A DNA stretch of 64,000 bases, from the NCBI GenBank assembly GCA_002281855.1, contig NCHQ01000024.1:62001-126000 (forward strand), read 5' to 3'. Shown here one piece after another: positions 25,432 to 34,628 of this stretch. This DNA is from Rhodospirillales bacterium 24-66-33 (lineage in GTDB: Bacteria > Pseudomonadota > Alphaproteobacteria > Reyranellales > Reyranellaceae). A program made the position numbers and the translations under genes. The notes below the pieces were generated by a model, which searched no databases, was not told the DNA's origin, and saw only the letters and a program-made list of their open reading frames with translations. Position 1 is the first letter of the stretch. Every line of letters begins with the position of its first letter.

Positions 25432-27018
25432 ATGTTGTCATTCAGGAAGTCGGCTTTGGCCGTCATCGCTGCAGCGAGTTTCAGTGGCCTCATGGCCGCT
25501 GCACCGGTGCAGGCACAGACGCTCAAGGTCGTGATGCATTCGGACGTCAAGATCCTCGATCCGATCTGGACCACGGCCTACATCCAGCGCAACCACGGCT
25601 ACATGGTGTGGGACACGCTGTTCGCCGTTGACGAGAAGTTCGACGTCAAGCCGCAGATGGTCGAGAAGTATGAGAACTCTGCCGACAAGCTGACCTGGAC
25701 TTTCACGCTGCGCGACGGTCTCGAATGGCATGACGGCAAGCCCGTGACTGCGGAAGACTGCGTCGCCTCGATCAAGCGCTGGGCCGCCCGCGATTCGATG
25801 GGCCAGAAGATGATGGCGTCGGCCGAGGGGCTGGAGGTCGTCGACGCCAAGACCTTCAAGCTGAAGATGAAGGAACCATACGGCCTGGTGCTGCAGTCGC
25901 TCGGCAAGCCCTCGTCGAACGTTCCGTTCATGATGCCGAAGAAGACGGCCGAAACCGACCCGATGCAGCAGATCAAGCTCGAGGACGTGATCGGCTCCGG
26001 CCCGTTCATCTTCAAGGGCGACGAATGGAAGCCCGGCGAGAAGATCGTCTACGTCAAGAACACCAAGTACAAGCCGCGCGCCGAGCCGGCCAACGGCCTC
26101 TCGGGCGGCAAGGTCGTGAAGGTCGACCGCGTCGAATGGATCGCCATGCCGGACATCCAGACGCAGATCGCGGCCCTGCAGAGCGGCGAGATCGACATGA
26201 TCGAATCGCCCGGCCACGACCTGCTGCCGCTGCTGGCCAAGGACAAGAACATCAAGCTGCTCAGCTTCAACCCGACGGGCAACCAGTACGCCTTCCGCTT
26301 CAACAGCACGGCCAAGCCCTTCGACAACGCGAAGGTCCGCCACGCCGTCTTCGTGGCCTTCGCGCAGGAAGACTTCCTCAAGGCCACGATCGGCGATCCG
26401 CAGTGGTACAAGGTCTGCAAGGCGCCGTTCGTCTGCGGCACGCCGCTCGCAACCGATGCCGGCATGGCCGACGTGCTGAACGGCAACGCCGCCAAGGCCA
26501 AGCAGCTCCTCACGGAAGCCGGCTATGACGGCACGCCGATCGTGCTGATGCATTCGACCGATCTGCAGGTCCTCACCAACCTCGCCCCGGTCGCCAAGGC
26601 TCAGATGGAGCGTGCCGGCTTCAAGGTCGACATGGTGTCGATGGACTGGCAGACGCTGGTCGCCCGCCGCGTCAAGAAGGAGGCGCCCAGTGCTGGTGGC
26701 TGGCACGCCTTCCTCACCTCGTGGGTGGCCGCCGACATCCTCAATCCGGTGATGGCCGGCTTCTTCAACGCCTCGTGCGACAAGGCCATGTTCGGCTGGC
26801 CGTGCGACGCGACGATCGAGAAGTATCGCGACCAGTTCGCCAAGGAGACGGACCCGGCGAAGCAGAAGCAGATCGTCGAGGACCTGCAGAAGTACTGGGT
26901 CAACCATCCGACCCACATCAACGTCGGCCAGTGGTACGCGCCTCTGGCCCGTCGCAACAACATCGACGGCAACCTCACGGCGCCGGTGCCGGTGTTCTGG
27001 AACGTCACGAAGAAGTAG
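25432..27018 (+). CDS. Peptide-type ABC transporter substrate-binding protein (first of two)
   Basis: The 528-residue periplasmic protein belongs to the DppA/OppA solute-binding family 5. A Sec signal (SALAVIAAASFSGLMAAAPV) is cleaved after QAQT or nearby. Family marks are LKVVMHSDVKILDPIWTTAY, LTWTFTLRDGLEWHDGKPVT and RHAVFVAFAQEDFL. It is closely similar along its whole length to the next gene product, so the pair comes from tandem duplication. The ligand is unknown; peptides, opines or related molecules are possible. Two hairpins follow its stop codon. Confidence 0.92.
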   Translation: MLSFRKSALAVIAAASFSGLMAAAPVQAQTLKVVMHSDVKILDPIWTTAYIQRNHGYMVWDTLFAVDEKFDVKPQMVEKYENSADKLTWTFTLRDGLEWHDGKPVTAEDCVASIKRWAARDSMGQKMMASAEGLEVVDAKTFKLKMKEPYGLVLQSLGKPSSNVPFMMPKKTAETDPMQQIKLEDVIGSGPFIFKGDEWKPGEKIVYVKNTKYKPRAEPANGLSGGKVVKVDRVEWIAMPDIQTQIAALQSGEIDMIESPGHDLLPLLAKDKNIKLLSFNPTGNQYAFRFNSTAKPFDNAKVRHAVFVAFAQEDFLKATIGDPQWYKVCKAPFVCGTPLATDAGMADVLNGNAAKAKQLLTEAGYDGTPIVLMHSTDLQVLTNLAPVAKAQMERAGFKVDMVSMDWQTLVARRVKKEAPSAGGWHAFLTSWVAADILNPVMAGFFNASCDKAMFGWPCDATIEKYRDQFAKETDPAKQKQIVEDLQKYWVNHPTHINVGQWYAPLARRNNIDGNLTAPVPVFWNVTKK

Positions 27019-27026
27019 CCCGATCC

Positions 27027-27091
27027 GCGCGCGGGGGCCTTCCCCGCGCGCCCATCGATGAAGGCGGGTGGTCCCTGCCTTCTTCGATGGG
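27027..27091 (+). promoter_or_regulatory. Two consecutive hairpins between the binding-protein genes
   Basis: The first hairpin has 10-bp arms GCGCGCGGGG (27027-27036) and CCCCGCGCGC (27042-27051) with a 5-nt loop. The second has 15-nt arms CCCATCGATGAAGGC (27051-27065) and GCCTTCTTCGATGGG (27077-27091) with one mismatch. Neither is followed by a run of T, so they look like mRNA stability or partial termination elements and not full terminators. Confidence 0.6.
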
Positions 27092-27113
27092 GAAGAAACC
27101 TGGAGGGGGCTCT

Positions 27114-28694
27114 ATGAAAAAAGTGATGAAGCGTACGCTCGCCGCGATGGTTGCCGGCGCGATTCTGTCCAGTGCCGGGCCGGTGCTGGCCCAGGGCAAG
27201 GTCGTCAAATTCGTCCAGAACGGCAACCTGACGATCCTCGATCCGATCTGGACGACGGCCTACGTCACGCGCAACCACGGCTATTTCGTCTACGACACGC
27301 TGTTCGCACAGGACGAGAACAACGTCGTGAAGCCGCAGATGGTCGACAAATACGAAGTGTCCGCCGACAAGACGGTGTGGACCTTCACCCTGCGCGACGG
27401 CCTCGAATGGCATGACGGCAAGCCGGTGACGTCCGAGGATTGCATCGCCTCGATCAAGCGCTGGGGCGCCCGCGACTCGATGGGCCAGAAGCTCATGGAC
27501 TTCGTGAAGGAGTTCAAGGAGGTCAATCCCAAGACCTTCCAGATGGTGCTGAAGGAGCCGTACGGCCTGGTGCTCGATTCGCTCGGCAAGCCGTCGTCGC
27601 AGGTTCCGTTCATGATGCCGAAGCGGGTCGCCGACACCGATCCCTTCAAGCAGATCGACAGCCAGATCGGTTCCGGCCCGTTCATCTACGTGAATGCCGA
27701 ATCCAAGCCCGGCGAGAAGCACGTCTACGCCAAGAACACCAAGTACAAGCCACGCGCCGAGCCGGCCTCGGGCCTCGCCGGCGGCAAGGTGGTCAAGGTC
27801 GATCGCGTCGAGATCATCGAGATGCCCGATCCGCAGCAGCAGGTGAATGCCATCGCCGCGGGCGAAATCGACGTCATCGAGCAGCCGCCGCACGACCTGA
27901 TCCCGATCCTCAAGAAGGAAAAGGGCGTCACGCTCTTCAACTGGAACCCGCTCGGCCACCAGTTCATCTTCCGCATGAACTGGCTCCAGCCGCCGTTCAA
28001 CAATCCGAAGATCCGCGAGGCCGCGCTGCTGAGCATCCGCCAGGAGGACTATCTCAAGGCGACCGTCGGCGAGCCGGAGTTCTACAAGGTCTGCACGGCC
28101 GCCTTCATCTGCGGCACGCCCAATGCCGTCAATGCGCCGGGCGACCTGTTCGTGAAGCCGAACTTCGAGAAGTCGAAGGCGCTGCTGAAGGAAGCGGGCT
28201 ATGACGGCACGCCGATCGTGCTGCTGCAGTCGACGACCCTGCCGGTTCTCACCAACACGGCCCCTGTGACAAAGGCGCTGCTCGAACAGGGCGGCTTCAA
28301 GGTCGACATGCAGTCCATGGACTGGCAAACCGTCGTCACACGTCGAACCAACAAGGGTCCCGTGAGTCAGGGCGGCTGGAATCTGTTCCATACGTTTTCG
28401 GTCGCGGCCGACATCCTGAATCCGATCTCGACCTCCTACATGGTGGCGAACGGCGACAAGGCGTGGTTCGGCTGGCCGAACGATCCGGAGATGGAGAAGC
28501 TGCGCGACGCTTACGCCAAGGAAACAGACCCCGTGAAGAACAAGGCCCTCGCCGCTGCCGTTCAGGCCCGGGCTTTGCAAACCGCCCAGTATGGCTGGAT
28601 CGGCCAGTGGTACGGCCCGGGCGCCATGCGCTCCAACATCTCGGGCTGGCTCAAGGCGCCGGTTCCGGTGATGTGGAACATCGAGAAGAAGTGA
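27114..28694 (+). CDS. Peptide-type ABC transporter substrate-binding protein (second of two)
   Basis: This 526-residue paralogue of the preceding protein has the same architecture: a lysine-rich signal sequence (KKVMKRTLAAMVAGAILSS) cleaved near VLAQG, then LTILDPIWTTAYVTRNHGY and WTFTLRDGLEWHDGKPVT. Divergence is greatest in the C-terminal third, which may mean a different ligand. The ATG at 27114 follows GGAGGGGG, a strong ribosome-binding site. A long hairpin separates it from the permease genes, so it may be made in excess. Confidence 0.92.
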   Translation: MKKVMKRTLAAMVAGAILSSAGPVLAQGKVVKFVQNGNLTILDPIWTTAYVTRNHGYFVYDTLFAQDENNVVKPQMVDKYEVSADKTVWTFTLRDGLEWHDGKPVTSEDCIASIKRWGARDSMGQKLMDFVKEFKEVNPKTFQMVLKEPYGLVLDSLGKPSSQVPFMMPKRVADTDPFKQIDSQIGSGPFIYVNAESKPGEKHVYAKNTKYKPRAEPASGLAGGKVVKVDRVEIIEMPDPQQQVNAIAAGEIDVIEQPPHDLIPILKKEKGVTLFNWNPLGHQFIFRMNWLQPPFNNPKIREAALLSIRQEDYLKATVGEPEFYKVCTAAFICGTPNAVNAPGDLFVKPNFEKSKALLKEAGYDGTPIVLLQSTTLPVLTNTAPVTKALLEQGGFKVDMQSMDWQTVVTRRTNKGPVSQGGWNLFHTFSVAADILNPISTSYMVANGDKAWFGWPNDPEMEKLRDAYAKETDPVKNKALAAAVQARALQTAQYGWIGQWYGPGAMRSNISGWLKAPVPVMWNIEKK

Positions 28695-28701
28695 AACTGA
28701 T

Positions 28702-28747
28702 CTCCATTCCGACCCTCTCCGGCCACCGGCGGAGGGTCGGAATGGAG
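28702..28747 (+). promoter_or_regulatory. Long hairpin between binding protein and permease
   Basis: Perfect 16-bp arms, CTCCATTCCGACCCTC (28702-28717) and GAGGGTCGGAATGGAG (28732-28747), enclose a 14-nt loop that itself contains CCGG-CCA-CCGG. It follows the second binding-protein stop by 7 nt and precedes the permease ATG by 27 nt. There is no T-tract, so an mRNA stabilising or attenuating role is more likely than complete termination. Confidence 0.75.
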
Positions 28748-28774
28748 GCAGTCAGATAAGGTAAACCGCATACA

Positions 28775-29716
28775 ATGATCGATTTCATAGCTCGTCGTCT
28801 CATAGCCATCATCCCCGTGCTGGCGGTGGTGGCCGTGTTCGTCTTCCTCATGCTGCGATTGACGCCGGGCGATCCCGCCGCCGTCATTGCGGGCGACAAC
28901 GCCACGTCCGATCAGATCGCCGACATCCGCAACAAGCTCGGGCTCGACGAGCCGATCTGGTCGCAGTTCGCCATCTGGATCGGCAATGTGCTGCAGGGCA
29001 ATTTCGGTGAGAGCTTCTTCTTCAAGAAGACCGTCGCCGAGCTGATCGCCCAGCGCGTCGAGCCGACGCTCGCCCTCGCGGTCTGCACTCTGCTGTTTGC
29101 CGTCAGCATTTCCGTTCCGATCGGCGTCATGGCGGCCTACCGACAGGGCTCGCTGCTCGATCGCGCGGTCATGGGCTTCTCGGTGCTGGGTTTCTCCGTG
29201 CCCGGCTTCGTCATCGGCTACTGCCTGATCTATGTCTTCGCCATCGAACTGGGCTGGCTGCCGGTTCAGGGCTATGTCCGCATCGGGGTCAACTTCTGGC
29301 AGTTCCTCGAACGCATGATCCTGCCGTCGCTCACCCTGTCGGTCGGCTTCGTGGCGCTGATCTCGCGCATCACGCGCGCTTCGGTGCTCGAAGTCCTGAA
29401 TGAGGACTACATCCGAACTGCCCGCGCCAAGGGTCTGTCCAACCGTGTTGTGCTGATGCGGCATGCGCTGCGCAATGCCGCCGTGCCGATCCTCACCGTG
29501 ATCGGCCTCGGCATCGCGATCCTGATCGGCGGCGCCGTGGTGACGGAAAGCGTGTTCGGCCTGCCCGGTCTCGGCCGTCTCACGGTCGAAGCGGTGCTGA
29601 GCCGCGACTTCCCGACCATCCAGACCGTCATTCTTCTTTTCTCCGTGGTCTATGTCGTGATCAATCTGCTCATCGACATCAGCTACACCCTTTTCGATCC
29701 GAGGATCCGGTATTGA
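28775..29716 (+). CDS. Peptide-type ABC transporter permease (DppB-like)
   Basis: The 313-residue inner-membrane protein starts MIDFIARRLIAIIPVLAVVA, the usual DppB/OppB first helix. It has MLRLTPGDPAAVIAGDNATS, a conserved periplasmic motif, and the coupling loop DYIRTARAKGLSNRVVLMRH. Six membrane helices are expected. It pairs with the DppC-like protein encoded immediately downstream with a 4-nt overlap. Confidence 0.94.
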   Translation: MIDFIARRLIAIIPVLAVVAVFVFLMLRLTPGDPAAVIAGDNATSDQIADIRNKLGLDEPIWSQFAIWIGNVLQGNFGESFFFKKTVAELIAQRVEPTLALAVCTLLFAVSISVPIGVMAAYRQGSLLDRAVMGFSVLGFSVPGFVIGYCLIYVFAIELGWLPVQGYVRIGVNFWQFLERMILPSLTLSVGFVALISRITRASVLEVLNEDYIRTARAKGLSNRVVLMRHALRNAAVPILTVIGLGIAILIGGAVVTESVFGLPGLGRLTVEAVLSRDFPTIQTVILLFSVVYVVINLLIDISYTLFDPRIRY

Positions 29717-30648
29717 GCGCGATCACCGAAGAAGTCGTCGACTCCGCCTCCATCGCGGCGGCGTCGACCAAGCGCAAGAGCCTCTGGCTCGTTGCACTCC
29801 GCAACCCCAACGTGATCATCGGCGGCATGATCCTGCTGACGATGCTGGTGATCGCCATTCTGGCGCCGTTTCTTGGCACCGTTGACCCGACGCGCATCGA
29901 TCCGGCGGCCCGCAACAAGAAGCCGGGCACCGAGATCACCTATCGCCTCGACGACGGGACGACCATGAAGCGCGTCGCCATCATGGGCACGGACAGTCTC
30001 GGCCGCGACGTCTACAGCCGCGTGCTCTACGGCGCGCGCGTATCGCTGGCCGTCGGCGTCGCCGTATCCATCATTTCGGTCCTCATCGGCATGGTGATCG
30101 GCCTGGTGTCCGGCTACGTGCGGTGGGCCGACGGGATCATCATGCGCGTCATGGATGGGTTGATGGCGATCCCGGGCATATTGCTCGCGATCGCCCTCGT
30201 CTCGATCTGGCGCGCCGGCCTGATTACCGTGGTCTTCGCCATCGTCGTCCCGGACGTGCCGCGCGTGGTGCGCCTGGTTCGTTCGATCGTGCTGACGGTG
30301 CGTGAAGAACCCTATGTCGAGGGTGCGATCTCGGTCGGCACCCCGACCTGGATCCTGATGTTCCGCCATATCCTGCCCAACACCGTGGCACCGCTGATCG
30401 TGCAGGGCACCTTCCTGGCCGCTGCCGCGATCCTGACCGAAGCCGCTCTGTCCTTCCTCGGCATCGGCATCCCGCCGGAGATCCCGAGCTGGGGCAACAT
30501 CATGGCCGAGGGCCGCACGCTGTTCCGCGTGTTCCCGCACAACATCCTCTATCCCGGCATCTTCCTTGCCTTGACGGTGCTGGCCATCAACATCATGGGC
30601 GACGGTCTGCGCGACACGCTCGATCCCAAAATGAGCAAGAAAGTCTGA
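29713..30648 (+). CDS. Peptide-type ABC transporter permease (DppC-like)
   Basis: The 311-residue permease has an N-terminal cytoplasmic stretch, a first helix around residue 40, and the DppC motif MGTDSLGRDVYSRVLYGARV. The coupling loop is YVEGAISVGTPTWILMFRHI, followed by AALSFLGIGIPPEIPSWGNI, the standard OppC-type end. The start codon is TTG at 29713, overlapping the TGA of the upstream gene (TTGA); this unusual codon is supported by the coupling and by the absence of a better start. Confidence 0.92.
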   Translation: MSAITEEVVDSASIAAASTKRKSLWLVALRNPNVIIGGMILLTMLVIAILAPFLGTVDPTRIDPAARNKKPGTEITYRLDDGTTMKRVAIMGTDSLGRDVYSRVLYGARVSLAVGVAVSIISVLIGMVIGLVSGYVRWADGIIMRVMDGLMAIPGILLAIALVSIWRAGLITVVFAIVVPDVPRVVRLVRSIVLTVREEPYVEGAISVGTPTWILMFRHILPNTVAPLIVQGTFLAAAAILTEAALSFLGIGIPPEIPSWGNIMAEGRTLFRVFPHNILYPGIFLALTVLAINIMGDGLRDTLDPKMSKKV

Positions 30649-32279
30649 TGTCGACTGAAACAAAGAGGCCCGTCCTCGAAGTCCGCAACCTGAGCGTCGC
30701 CCTGCCCAAGGGCGGCGACCGTGTCCATGCCGTCGAAAAGGTGAGCTTCACCGTCAATCCCGGTGAGATCGTCTGCCTCGTGGGCGAATCCGGCTCGGGC
30801 AAGTCGGTGATCGCCTTCACCGTCATGGGTCTGCTGGCCAAGGCGCTGAAGCCGACCTCTGGCGAAATCCTGCTCGAGGGCGAGAACATCCTGACGGCCG
30901 ACGAGTCCCGGCTGCGCGAGCTGCGCTGCACGCGCATGTCGATGATCTTCCAGGAACCGATGACGGCGCTCAATCCCGTCATGACCTGCGGCGAGCAGAT
31001 CGACGAGGTTCTGAACACCCACACCAACCTCGACGCCGCAACGCGCAAGGCCAAGATCATCGCCATCCTGGACCGCGTGAAGCTGCCGGAGCCGGAGCGG
31101 ATCTACGCCTCGTTCCCGCACCAGCTCTCCGGCGGCCAGCGCCAGCGCATCATGATCGCCATGGCGCTGGTGCTCGATCCCGTCCTGCTGATCGCCGACG
31201 AGCCCACCACGGCGCTCGACGTCACCACCCAGGCCGAGATCCTGAAGCTCGTGGCCGAGCTGCAGGCGGGCCAGGGCACCGGCGTGCTGTTCATCACCCA
31301 CGATTTCGGCGTCGTCGCCGAGATCGCCCATCGCGTCGCCGTCCTGCGCTGGGGTGAGCTGGTAGAGATGGGCCCGACCGAGCAGATCCTGTCGCGGCCC
31401 GTTCAGGCCTACACCAAGATGCTGATCTCCTCGGTGCCGTCGATCACCCCCCTCCATCGCGGCGTACGGCGCGACGGCAAGACCGTCCTGCGCACCGAGA
31501 AGCTCGGCAAGATCTACACGGGCAACGCCTTCTTCCAGAAGGCGCGGGTCGTGAAGGCCGCCGTGGACGTCGACCTCGACATCCGACGGGGCGAGACTCT
31601 GGGTATCGTGGGCGAATCCGGTTCGGGCAAGTCGACCGTGGCACGCTGCATCGCCCGCCTGATCGACCCGAGCGAAGGCAAGATCTATCTCGGCGACACC
31701 GAGATCGCGACCATGTCGGCGCGCAAGCTGCGGCCGCATCGCCGGCGCGTACAGATCGTCTTCCAGGATCCCTACCGTTCGATGAACCCCCGCATCACCG
31801 TGGGCGACTTCATCATCGAGGGGCCGATGAACTTCGGCCTCGGGCGTGAGGAAGCGATGGCCCGCGCGCGCAAGCTGATGGAAACGGTGCGCCTCGATCC
31901 CAACGCGCTCGACCGCTTTCCCCACCAGTTCTCGGGCGGCCAGCGCCAGCGCATCTGCATCGCGCGGGCGCTCGCCATGGAGCCCGAGCTGCTGATCGCC
32001 GACGAGGCCGTGTCGGCGCTCGACGTGTCGGTGCAGAAGCAGGTGCTGGAGCTCCTCGACGAGATCCGCGTCCGGCTGAACCTCGCCGTGCTCTTCATCA
32101 CCCACGATCTGCGCGTCGCGGCGCAGATCTGCGACTACGTGGCCGTGATGAGCAAGGGCCGGGTCGTCGAATACGGCTCGGCCGAGCAGGTCTTCGGCTC
32201 GCCCAAGGCCGAGTACACCAAGGCCCTGTTCGCCGCGGCCCCCGGCCGCCACTGGGATTTCGGCAAGTTCGCCGCCTGA
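30648..32279 (+). CDS. Fused dipeptide ABC transporter ATP-binding protein (DppD-DppF type)
   Basis: This 543-residue protein contains two complete ATPase domains in one chain. The first has GESGSGKSVIAF, QLSGGQRQRIMIAMAL and LIADEPTTALDVT; the second has GESGSGKSTVARC, QFSGGQRQRICIARALA and LIADEAVSALDVS. The linker is at about residues 255-285. It replaces the separate DppD and DppF subunits and completes the importer of this operon. The second Walker B region reads ADEAVSALD instead of the common ADEPVSALD, a mild variation. Its ATG overlaps the DppC stop (TGATG). Confidence 0.94.
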   Translation: MSTETKRPVLEVRNLSVALPKGGDRVHAVEKVSFTVNPGEIVCLVGESGSGKSVIAFTVMGLLAKALKPTSGEILLEGENILTADESRLRELRCTRMSMIFQEPMTALNPVMTCGEQIDEVLNTHTNLDAATRKAKIIAILDRVKLPEPERIYASFPHQLSGGQRQRIMIAMALVLDPVLLIADEPTTALDVTTQAEILKLVAELQAGQGTGVLFITHDFGVVAEIAHRVAVLRWGELVEMGPTEQILSRPVQAYTKMLISSVPSITPLHRGVRRDGKTVLRTEKLGKIYTGNAFFQKARVVKAAVDVDLDIRRGETLGIVGESGSGKSTVARCIARLIDPSEGKIYLGDTEIATMSARKLRPHRRRVQIVFQDPYRSMNPRITVGDFIIEGPMNFGLGREEAMARARKLMETVRLDPNALDRFPHQFSGGQRQRICIARALAMEPELLIADEAVSALDVSVQKQVLELLDEIRVRLNLAVLFITHDLRVAAQICDYVAVMSKGRVVEYGSAEQVFGSPKAEYTKALFAAAPGRHWDFGKFAA

Positions 32280-32294
32280 TCCTCTCTCCGGGTC

Positions 32295-32318
32295 CTTCCC
32301 TCTAGCGGGAGGGAAGGG
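32295..32318 (+). terminator. Hairpin after the ABC operon
   Basis: A 9-bp stem, CCTTCCCTC and GAGGGAAGG, with a 6-nt loop begins 16 nt after the ATPase stop. It lies 20 nt before the dehydrogenase ATG and lacks a T-tract, so it may only partly terminate and may separate expression of the dehydrogenase from the transporter. Confidence 0.5.
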
Positions 32319-32337
32319 CTTGGAGGAGACTGGCACC

Positions 32338-33978
32338 ATGACTTCCGGCTTCCTCGAAGACGCTTCGTTCAACCAGTCGCCCGCCTTCGGCGACGTCGAC
32401 CTGTTCACCGCCGACCGGCCGCTGGCCGATGCAGCGGCACGTGCGGGCCTCGACCTCGCGGCGCTCTCCGCCTGCGGCCGGGACTATGGCGCGGCGGAGA
32501 CGCTCGATCTCGGACGGCTGGCCAACGAGAACCCGCCCCGGCTGCGCACCATGGACGGCAAGGGCAATCGCCTCGACCTGGTCGAGTTCCATCCCGCCTA
32601 TCACGCGCTGATGCGCAAGAGCATCGGCCACGGAATCCACGCCTCCGCGCACGACGGCAGCGACCGGCCGGCGCCGATGTCGGCCCGTGCCGTCCGCCTC
32701 TATCTCGCGACACAGGCCGAGAGCGGCCACATGTGCCCGATCACCATGACGCATGCCTGCGTGGGCGCGCTCCGCTCCGAGCCGGCGCTGCTCGAAAAGT
32801 GGCTGCCGAAGATCCAGACGCGCACCTACGATCCGCGAGCGCTGCCGTGGTGGGAGAAGAACGGCGTGACCCTCGGCATGGGCATGACCGAGCGCCAGGG
32901 CGGCACCGACGTGCGCGCCAACATCACGAGCGCCACCGCGCACGGCGACCATGTCGAGATCAGCGGCCACAAATGGTTCATGTCGGCGCCGATGTGCGAC
33001 GCCTTCCTCGTGCTGGCGCAAGCTGCCAAAGAAACCGGGAACGACGGCCTCACCTGTTACCTGATGCCGCGCTACCGGCCCGACGGTTCGCAGAACGCCA
33101 TCCGCTTCCAGCGGCTGAAGGACAAGCTCGGCAACAAGTCCAATGCCTCCTGCGAGGTCGAGTTCCACGGCGCCTGGGCCGAGCGGGTCGGCGCCGAGGG
33201 CGCGGGCGTGCGCACCATCATCGAGATGGTGAACCTCACGCGCCTCGACTGCGCCATCGCCTCGGCCGGCCAGTCGCGCATCGCGCTCAGCCAGGCGGTC
33301 CACCACATCCGCAACCGCTCGGTCTTCCAGCGAAGGCTGGCAGATCAGCCGGCCATGCGCGCCGTCGCCGCCGACATGGCGCTGGAACTCGAGGCGCAGG
33401 TGGCGCTGGTGTTCCGCCTGATCCGTGCCGCCGAGCATGCGGCCCACGATCCGCGCGAGGCGGCCTACGCCCGGCTGCTGACGCCGGCCGTGAAGTTCCT
33501 CGTGTGCAAGAGCACGCCGCAGCTCGTCTACGAATCGCTCGAGTGCCTGGGCGGCAATGGCTACACCGAGGACCTTCCGCTGGCGCGCTACTTCCGCGAA
33601 TCGCCGCTCAACGCCATCTGGGAGGGCTCGGGCAACGTCATGGCGCTCGACGTGCTGCGCGCCGCCGGCCGTCACCCCGAGGCGGCGACCGACACGCTGT
33701 CGCGCCTCGTGCGTACCGCCGACCAGGCCTTCAAGGCCGGTCCGCTGGCGCAGGCGCTGGAGCAGACGTTGAAGTCAGGCGCCGCCGAACGCCGCGCGCG
33801 TTTCCTGTGCGAGAGCCTGGCCAAGATCGCCGCCGTGGCGGCGCTGGTCGAAGCCGGTTCGCCCTTCGCCACGCTCTATGCCGAGACGCGGCTGGGCGGT
33901 TCGCCCTTCGCGCAGTTCGGCAGCGCCGATCTCGGCGACAGCGAAACGGCGCTGATGGACCGCGCGCTGGCCGCGTAG
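32338..33978 (+). CDS. Acyl-CoA dehydrogenase, AidB-like
   Basis: The 546-residue flavoprotein resembles the AidB branch of acyl-CoA dehydrogenases, which are longer than the standard 380-400 residues. Marks are LYLATQAESGHMCPITMTHA in the N-terminal part, GMTERQGGTDVRANITSA for FAD binding, and YESLECLGGNGYTEDLPLAR followed by ESPLNAIWEGSGNVMALDVL in the C-terminal helical domain. AidB binds DNA in E. coli and is induced by alkylation; a role in DNA protection here is not shown, and oxidation of an acyl-CoA is the general alternative. ATG 32338 follows GGAGGAG. Confidence 0.9.
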   Translation: MTSGFLEDASFNQSPAFGDVDLFTADRPLADAAARAGLDLAALSACGRDYGAAETLDLGRLANENPPRLRTMDGKGNRLDLVEFHPAYHALMRKSIGHGIHASAHDGSDRPAPMSARAVRLYLATQAESGHMCPITMTHACVGALRSEPALLEKWLPKIQTRTYDPRALPWWEKNGVTLGMGMTERQGGTDVRANITSATAHGDHVEISGHKWFMSAPMCDAFLVLAQAAKETGNDGLTCYLMPRYRPDGSQNAIRFQRLKDKLGNKSNASCEVEFHGAWAERVGAEGAGVRTIIEMVNLTRLDCAIASAGQSRIALSQAVHHIRNRSVFQRRLADQPAMRAVAADMALELEAQVALVFRLIRAAEHAAHDPREAAYARLLTPAVKFLVCKSTPQLVYESLECLGGNGYTEDLPLARYFRESPLNAIWEGSGNVMALDVLRAAGRHPEAATDTLSRLVRTADQAFKAGPLAQALEQTLKSGAAERRARFLCESLAKIAAVAALVEAGSPFATLYAETRLGGSPFAQFGSADLGDSETALMDRALAA

Positions 33979-33990
33979 CAGATTGACGAC

Positions 33991-34623
33991 ATGATCGATC
34001 CGTCGACACTCATCCTCTTCGCCATCGCCTGCCTGGCGCTCACGGCCACGCCCGGCCCCGACATGCTGCTGATCGCCTCGCGCAGCGCGAGCCAGGGCAA
34101 GGCCTCGGGCTTCGCCACGCTTGCCGGCATCCAGCTCGGCACCTATTGCCATGCCGCTGCGGCGGCGTTCGGCCTGTCGCAGCTCTTCCTGATCGTGCCG
34201 CTGGCTTACGACATCGTGCGCTACGCAGGCGCGGCCTATCTGCTCTACCTCGCCTGGAAGACGTTTCGCGCCACCGGAGCGGCACTCGCGCCGTCCGACG
34301 GCCTGCGTGGTTTCTCGATCGCGGTGGTGTTCCGTCAGGGGCTGCTGACCAACCTGCTCAATCCGAAGATGGCGTTGTTCGTGCTGGCGCTCTTTCCGCA
34401 ATTCGTGCGACCGGAAGCGGGTTCCGTCGCGTTGCAGATCATGCTGCTGGCGACCGTGCTCAACTTGATCGGCATCGTGGTCAACGGCGCGGTCATCCTG
34501 GCGGCGAGCCGGCTCGGCCGTGCCTTCAGTGGAGGCGGCCGCTTCCGGCGCGTTCCGCAGATCCTGCTGGGCACTGTGTTCGCCGGCCTCGCGTTGCGCC
34601 TGGCTTTCGACAGCAGGCGCTGA
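33991..34623 (+). CDS. LysE family amino acid exporter
   Basis: The 210-residue membrane protein has the LysE/RhtB pattern: N-terminal IACLALTATPGPDMLLIASR, then SASQGKASGFATLAGIQLG, the helix LLTNLLNPKMALFVLALFPQF, and about six membrane segments. Members export basic amino acids, homoserine, threonine or related molecules. The gene begins 12 nt after the dehydrogenase stop and is probably co-transcribed. It ends 5 nt before the convergent MATE gene. Confidence 0.93.
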   Translation: MIDPSTLILFAIACLALTATPGPDMLLIASRSASQGKASGFATLAGIQLGTYCHAAAAAFGLSQLFLIVPLAYDIVRYAGAAYLLYLAWKTFRATGAALAPSDGLRGFSIAVVFRQGLLTNLLNPKMALFVLALFPQFVRPEAGSVALQIMLLATVLNLIGIVVNGAVILAASRLGRAFSGGGRFRRVPQILLGTVFAGLALRLAFDSRR

Positions 34624-34628
34624 GGCGG

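Noticed and set aside
28702..28747. Hairpin as a full Rho-independent terminator
   Set aside because: There is no T-tract after the stem, and the permease genes needed for the transporter follow directly.
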